Of a stretch of DNA of 59,719 bases, positions 56,307 through 59,719 are shown in pieces. This DNA is from Deltaproteobacteria bacterium (GTDB taxonomy: Bacteria > Desulfobacterota > Desulfuromonadia > Desulfuromonadales > Geopsychrobacteraceae). Under the pieces are notes generated by a model, which made no database searches, was not told the DNA's origin, and worked only from the letters and a program-made list of their open reading frames with translations. A program made the translations under genes and the position numbers. Each line of letters opens with the position of its first letter. Position 1 is the first letter of the stretch. Where the stretch lies: contig JAJRWF010000019.1 in the NCBI GenBank assembly GCA_024276905.1, forward strand, positions 1 to 59,719, in the 5' to 3' direction.

Positions 56307-56363
56307 CGTTAGATCTGAAACAGTACAGACGAGGATGGTTTCAGGAAGAAGGAAGGAGAACAG

Positions 56364-57161
56364 ATGAAGCGGCTACTCGGTTTTGCCTGTCTGCTGTTGC
56401 TGCTGGCCGGTTGTTTGCCTCCGGCGCAGTCGCAGATCAAAGTAGAAAATGATCTTGAAGAAATGAAGCGCCATCTTGCCCGACTCGAACAGGGCAGCAA
56501 TGACGGTGGCAGTCAGGCCCGGCGTCAACTCGAAAACCTGGGACGTCAGGTTGCCGAGCTGCAGTCGAGTCTGGATACCCTGCGTGTCGAATTCCAGTCG
56601 ATCAACGGTCGACTCGATGATCTGGGCCGCTCCAACCAGCAGGCTGCCGCCGATATGGCTCTGGTGCGTGACGATCTCGGAATGCAGATTTCCGTTCTGG
56701 CGGAACGTCTGGCCAAGACCGAAGGAAAAATCGCTCAGCCGCCAACTCCGGTACCTGCACCGGTCACTCCGGTAACAAAACCTGTGGTCAAGACCAGTGC
56801 AGAGCAGGTCTATCAGCAGGCGCTGGAAAAGATTTTAACCGGCAGTGACTTTGCTGGTGGTCGTGCTGCTCTGAAAGAATTTCTCAAGGATTATCCCCAG
56901 CACGAGCTGGCGGTCAATGCACATTACTGGATCGGTGAAGCGTTCTATGGCGAGAAAAAATATGAGAACGCCATTCTGAAATTTCAGGAAGTGATCCAGA
57001 AGTACAGTGATCACCCCAAGGCGGCCTCGGCACTGCTCAAACAGGGCAAAGCCTTTGCGGCTCTGGGTGATACCAGTAATGCTGAAACCACCTGGAAACA
57101 GCTGCTCAAGACCTTTCCCCTGTCACCTGAAGCCAAAAAGGCCAAGCAACTGCTCAAGTAG
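56364..57161 (+). CDS. cpoB: Tol-Pal associated protein CpoB/YbgF, predicted lipoprotein
   Basis: Periplasmic TPR protein that links Tol-Pal to cell-wall synthesis at division. A signal peptide with lipobox LLAGC (near residue 17) suggests lipid anchoring. A coiled coil (about residues 25-120: LEEMKRHLARLEQ, LENLGRQVAELQSSLDTLRVEF) is followed by a proline/threonine linker and three C-terminal TPRs (VYQQALEKILTGSDFAGGRAALKEFLKDYPQH, VNAHYWIGEAFYGEKKYENAILKFQEVIQKYSDH, KAASALLKQGKAFAALGD). Length 265 aa is normal. Its own terminator follows. Confidence 0.92.
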   Translation: MKRLLGFACLLLLLAGCLPPAQSQIKVENDLEEMKRHLARLEQGSNDGGSQARRQLENLGRQVAELQSSLDTLRVEFQSINGRLDDLGRSNQQAAADMALVRDDLGMQISVLAERLAKTEGKIAQPPTPVPAPVTPVTKPVVKTSAEQVYQQALEKILTGSDFAGGRAALKEFLKDYPQHELAVNAHYWIGEAFYGEKKYENAILKFQEVIQKYSDHPKAASALLKQGKAFAALGDTSNAETTWKQLLKTFPLSPEAKKAKQLLK

Positions 57162-57190
57162 AAACGTCGATTTAAATGCCAATCGAACAG

Positions 57191-57220
57191 GCCCCCGCTT
57201 CCATGAGGACGGGGGCTTTT
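57191..57220 (+). terminator. Intrinsic terminator after cpoB
   Basis: GCCCCCG...CGGGGGC (57191-57197 and 57210-57216) followed by TTTTC; stem of seven GC pairs, 29 bases past the cpoB stop. Confidence 0.88.
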
Positions 57221-57314
57221 CTTGTGGGACGGAAGAGCGGCGTCCCGCAGAGCCAGTCTCTGATAAACTGGAACAGTTCCTTTGAAGAAACAGCCGTGGA
57301 GAGGAGAGCCGAAG

Positions 57315-57842
57315 ATGAAAGTTCAGCCAGCCAAGTTCTGTAAAGAATCGAGAGCGGTTAAAACCGCCCTGGTTCTGCCGCCCGACACCAACCACTACGG
57401 GACGATGTTCGGTGGCAAGGTGATGTCCCATATTGACGATATCGCTGCGATTGCCGCAACCCGTCACGCCCGGACCTCAATGGTGACGGCCTCAACCGAC
57501 TCGGTTGATTTTCTCCACCCGATTCGCAAGGATCACTCGGTCTGCCTGGAAGCCTTTGTCACCTGGACCAAGCGGACTTCGGTAGAAGTTTTCGTCAAGA
57601 TTGTCGCCGAAGAGATGTTGAGTGGGGAACGGACTCTTTGTGCAACCTCTTTTCTGACCTTTGTTGCCCTGGATATCAATGGTGAAAAACAGATGGTTCC
57701 CACCGTTGTTCCAGAAACCGAACTGGAAAAATTTCTGTTTGATGGGGCGCCGGAAAGGGCACGCAAGCGACTGGCGAAACGTAAGCAGTCGAAGGCACTG
57801 GCGGAAAGGTTCGGCACCAGAAGCTTCTGGCAGGTTGAATGA
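57315..57842 (+). CDS. Acyl-CoA thioesterase, hotdog fold (YciA/BFIT type)
   Basis: Hydrolyses acyl-CoA thioesters. LVLPPDTNHYGTMFGGKVMSHIDDIAAIAATRHA is the family signature with the catalytic Asn/Asp region; SVDFLHPIRKDHSVCLEAFV and SGERTLCATSFLTFVALD complete the hotdog. A basic tail follows (RARKRLAKRKQSKALAERF). Length 175 aa. GGAGAGGAG before the ATG at 57315 sets the start. It is convergent with the VWA gene, one base apart. Confidence 0.9.
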   Translation: MKVQPAKFCKESRAVKTALVLPPDTNHYGTMFGGKVMSHIDDIAAIAATRHARTSMVTASTDSVDFLHPIRKDHSVCLEAFVTWTKRTSVEVFVKIVAEEMLSGERTLCATSFLTFVALDINGEKQMVPTVVPETELEKFLFDGAPERARKRLAKRKQSKALAERFGTRSFWQVE

Positions 57843-59030
57843 TCAGCCGGCGCTTTTACTCAACAAGCGAATTCCCTCCTCCAGCCCTTCCAGGGTCAGG
57901 GGAAACATCCGCCCCTCCATAATCTGCTGGACCATGCCGATTGAGTGAGTGTAGTGCCACCAGTTCTGTGGAGTCGGGTTGAGCCAGATGGCATTTTTGT
58001 AGGTATCAAGCAGCCGTTGGCCCCAGATATAACCGGCCTCTTCATTATAATGCTCGACACTGCCGCCGACCATTGAGATCTCGTAGGGACTCATGGCCGC
58101 ATCACCGACAAAAATCAGCTTATAGTCGGGACCGTAGGTGTGAATCAGGTCCCATAGATCGACCCGCTCGGCCCGGTAACGCTGGTTATCGCGCCAGACA
58201 CTTTCGTAGATAAAGTTGTGAAAGTAGAAATATTCAAGCTGTTTGAATTCAGTCCGGGCGGCAGAGAAAAGCTCTTCACAGATCTTGATATGATCATCCA
58301 TCGAGCCGCCGACATCGAAGAAGAGCAGCACCTTGATCTTGTTGTGTAATTCCGGGACCAGTTTCAAATCGAGGTAACCGGCATTGTTGGCAGTGGCGCG
58401 GATGGTCCCGGGCATGTCGAGTATTTCCGCGGCCCCTTCGCGGGCGAAGTGCCGCAAGCGCCGCAGGGCCACCTTGATATTGCGCGTTCCCAGTTCGACC
58501 GAACCATCGAGGTTTTTAAACTCACGCCGATCCCAGACCTTAACCGCCCGGCGATGACGGGATTCCTCCTGACCAATCCTGATTCCTTCAGGGTTGTAGC
58601 CGTAGGCACCGAAGGGAGAACGGCCGCCGGTGCCAATCCACTTACTGCCGCCCTGATGGCGCTCCTGCTGTTCGGCCAGCCTTTTCTTCAGCGTTTCCAT
58701 CAGTTTTTCAAACCCGCCGAGGGCTTCGATCTGCGCCTTCTCTTCTTCGGAGAGAATCAGCTCGGAGAGTTTTCGCAACCACTCTTCGGGGATCTGGGCC
58801 TCGATCTCTTCACCAAGGTCGGTGATGCCGTCAAAATACTGCGCAAAAACCCGGTCAAATTTATCGAAGTGGGACTCATCCTTCACCAGGCAGAGACGCG
58901 CCAGATAGTAGAAGTCTTCAGTACTGCCCCAGACCACCTGCTGGTCAAGGGCTTCGAGCAGACTCAGGTACTCGCGGATGCTGACCGGGACTTTGGCCTG
59001 CTTCAGTTGGAGAAAAAAATCGACCAGCAT
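57843..59030 (-). CDS. VWA domain-containing (CoxE-like) protein
   Basis: The N-terminal half (VPVSIREYLSLLEALDQQV, FYYLARLCLVKDESHFDKFDRVFAQYF) is the helical domain of CoxE-like proteins, followed by a charged linker. The von Willebrand A domain contains LLFFDVGGSMDDH, FFHNFIYESVW and LIFVGDAAMSPYE. The metal-site motif reads DxGxS rather than the usual DxSxS. Length 395 aa is normal. Such proteins usually work with a MoxR-type AAA ATPase; the partner would lie outside or elsewhere, since none is in the window. No good ribosome-binding site was seen before the ATG at 59030. Confidence 0.88.
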   Translation of the reverse strand: MLVDFFLQLKQAKVPVSIREYLSLLEALDQQVVWGSTEDFYYLARLCLVKDESHFDKFDRVFAQYFDGITDLGEEIEAQIPEEWLRKLSELILSEEEKAQIEALGGFEKLMETLKKRLAEQQERHQGGSKWIGTGGRSPFGAYGYNPEGIRIGQEESRHRRAVKVWDRREFKNLDGSVELGTRNIKVALRRLRHFAREGAAEILDMPGTIRATANNAGYLDLKLVPELHNKIKVLLFFDVGGSMDDHIKICEELFSAARTEFKQLEYFYFHNFIYESVWRDNQRYRAERVDLWDLIHTYGPDYKLIFVGDAAMSPYEISMVGGSVEHYNEEAGYIWGQRLLDTYKNAIWLNPTPQNWWHYTHSIGMVQQIMEGRMFPLTLEGLEEGIRLLSKSAG

Positions 59031-59097
59031 GGTGTGGGTGCTTTCATAAAAAAAGGACTATTGATCCATAGGATGATGGACAGGTAGATAACAACGG

Positions 59098-59274
59098 TTA
59101 ATTTATCTTGTCAGGTTTATTTTGCGGCACATCCTCACCAGTTACAATCGGTTTACCCTCCTGCCAGACTACAGCATACTGGCCCAGACGCTTTTTTTGC
59201 GCTACCGACTTTTGGAGAGATCTCAACAGAATCTGCCCTTTTTTTGAAAGGGTCTTTTTTGAAGTTGTGCTCAT
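59098..59274 (-). CDS. Small basic protein of unknown function
   Basis: A 58-residue lysine-rich protein with N-terminal MSTTSKKTLSKKGQILLRSL and an internal GQYAVVWQEGKPIVTGEDVP. GGAG eight bases before the ATG at 59274 supports translation; the frame is open 15 codons further. It lies 67 bases upstream of the VWA gene on the same strand. I do not recognise it. The 157 bases between it and the next gene hold nothing else I can support. Confidence 0.5.
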   Translation of the reverse strand: MSTTSKKTLSKKGQILLRSLQKSVAQKKRLGQYAVVWQEGKPIVTGEDVPQNKPDKIN

Positions 59275-59431
59275 GTATCGGTCTCCAATAGTGGGCTGAA
59301 AAACATGATCGGCAAGCAATAGTCAAACAAGTCTCCACACGTAACCTATCGAAATAAGAGCATTTCATCAATACCAGATTGTTTGAAAGCGTCCTCAGTC
59401 AAACAACGGTCAAACAAATTCGAATGGGTTG

Positions 59432-59719
59432 TCAGGCCCACCAAGGTAGATATTTCCGGGCTTTACTCCCCACAGTTTCGTCATGACAACGTATCAGCCC
59501 TGCCTCAATGGTATCCCTGATGATCCTTGATGCCATCGAACTGTTCTTATCCTCGATTCCGAACCGTTCTCGCAAGGTGGTATTGGTCATGGAGTCGCGC
59601 TGTACATAGCGCAAACAGGCATGGAGATAACAGGCGCGGATGCGATCAACCTTGTCCATGTCCCTAAACTCACGGTGTGCAAAGAGGACGGCCCGGGTAT
59701 GCTCGTCGGTTGTTTCAAA
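59432..59719 (-). CDS. C-terminal part of an ATP-binding, winged-helix protein (AlbA_2/RecG-like family), partial
   Basis: The frame is open through the right edge, so the start is missing. The visible 95 residues include VDRIRACYLHACLRYVQRD, then a winged-helix segment (TNTTLRERFGI, MASRIIRDTIEAGLI) and end KARKYLPWWA. This is the typical tail of the large ATP-dependent putative regulators with an N-terminal AlbA_2 domain and a HATPase-like middle. Role unknown; the assignment rests on the tail only. Confidence 0.6.
   Translation of the reverse strand, partial: FETTDEHTRAVLFAHREFRDMDKVDRIRACYLHACLRYVQRDSMTNTTLRERFGIEDKNSSMASRIIRDTIEAGLIRCHDETVGSKARKYLPWWA

Overview
The window looks like a chromosomal segment around the replication origin of a Desulfuromonadales-type bacterium (relatives of Geobacter, Pelobacter and Desulfuromonas). 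This rests on gene content and order: rpmH/rnpA/yidD/yidC/mnmE/mnmG/rsmG/parA/parB running left from the origin, dnaA/dnaN/recF/gyrB/gyrA running right, an F1Fo ATP synthase operon with paired b subunits, a four-gene small-large-cytochrome b-protease [NiFe] hydrogenase operon like Geobacter Hya, a lipoprotein cytochrome c, ATP-dependent PEP carboxykinase and a tol-pal operon. Most genes have moderate GC (about 50-55% in lines counted by hand). No rRNA, tRNA, insertion sequence, prophage or CRISPR array was seen.

Layout. 1-3.5 kb: partial cheR, thiL, pckA (all minus). 3.6-8.1 kb: cytochrome c lipoprotein, then hyaP-B-L-S (minus). 8.4-12.6 kb: NAD-dependent epimerase, YfaZ-like outer-membrane protein, GntR/FCD regulator, RCK potassium channel, and a broken TIM-barrel endonuclease/isomerase gene. 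12.7-18.6 kb: atpC-D-G-A-H-F-F' (minus). 18.8-27.5 kb: bactofilin, parB, parA, rsmG, mnmG, parS, mnmE, yidC, yidD, rnpA, rpmH (minus). 27.7-36.4 kb: dnaA, dnaN, recF, gyrB, gyrA. 36.4-44.3 kb: TPR protein, gpsA, periplasmic cyclophilin, degenerate EEP-fold protein, nth, esterase, acnA, SAP-like small protein. 44.3-49.6 kb: trmO, DMT transporter, gdpD, small conserved protein, PBP1A. 49.7-57.2 kb: queC, folE2, GT-A protein, tolQ-R-A-B, pal, cpoB/ybgF. 57.3-59.7 kb: thioesterase, VWA protein, small unknown protein and the end of an ATP-binding regulator-like gene.

Three things stand out. (1) Four conserved genes (mnmE, gpsA, trmO and the TIM-barrel gene) are each cut by one in-frame stop codon while the reading frame and conserved sequence continue to a normal end. 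All three stop codons are involved and there is no frameshift, so this is either clustered nonsense substitution in the sequence or real decay, not a simple code reassignment. (2) A near-perfect palindrome TGTATAC-N-GTATACA lies over the predicted promoter of the GntR/FCD gene and again over the predicted promoter of the ATP synthase operon, with GTATAC half-sites before the hydrogenase operon. This suggests one regulator tying hydrogen metabolism to energy conservation. (3) dnaA, dnaN, recF and the periplasmic part of yidC are locally very AT-rich (three hand-counted 60-base lines are each 22% GC) beside ordinary neighbours.

Start codons were chosen from ribosome-binding sites and family start positions, so several differ from the longest open frame. 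Functions come from motifs and remembered families; no database search was run.
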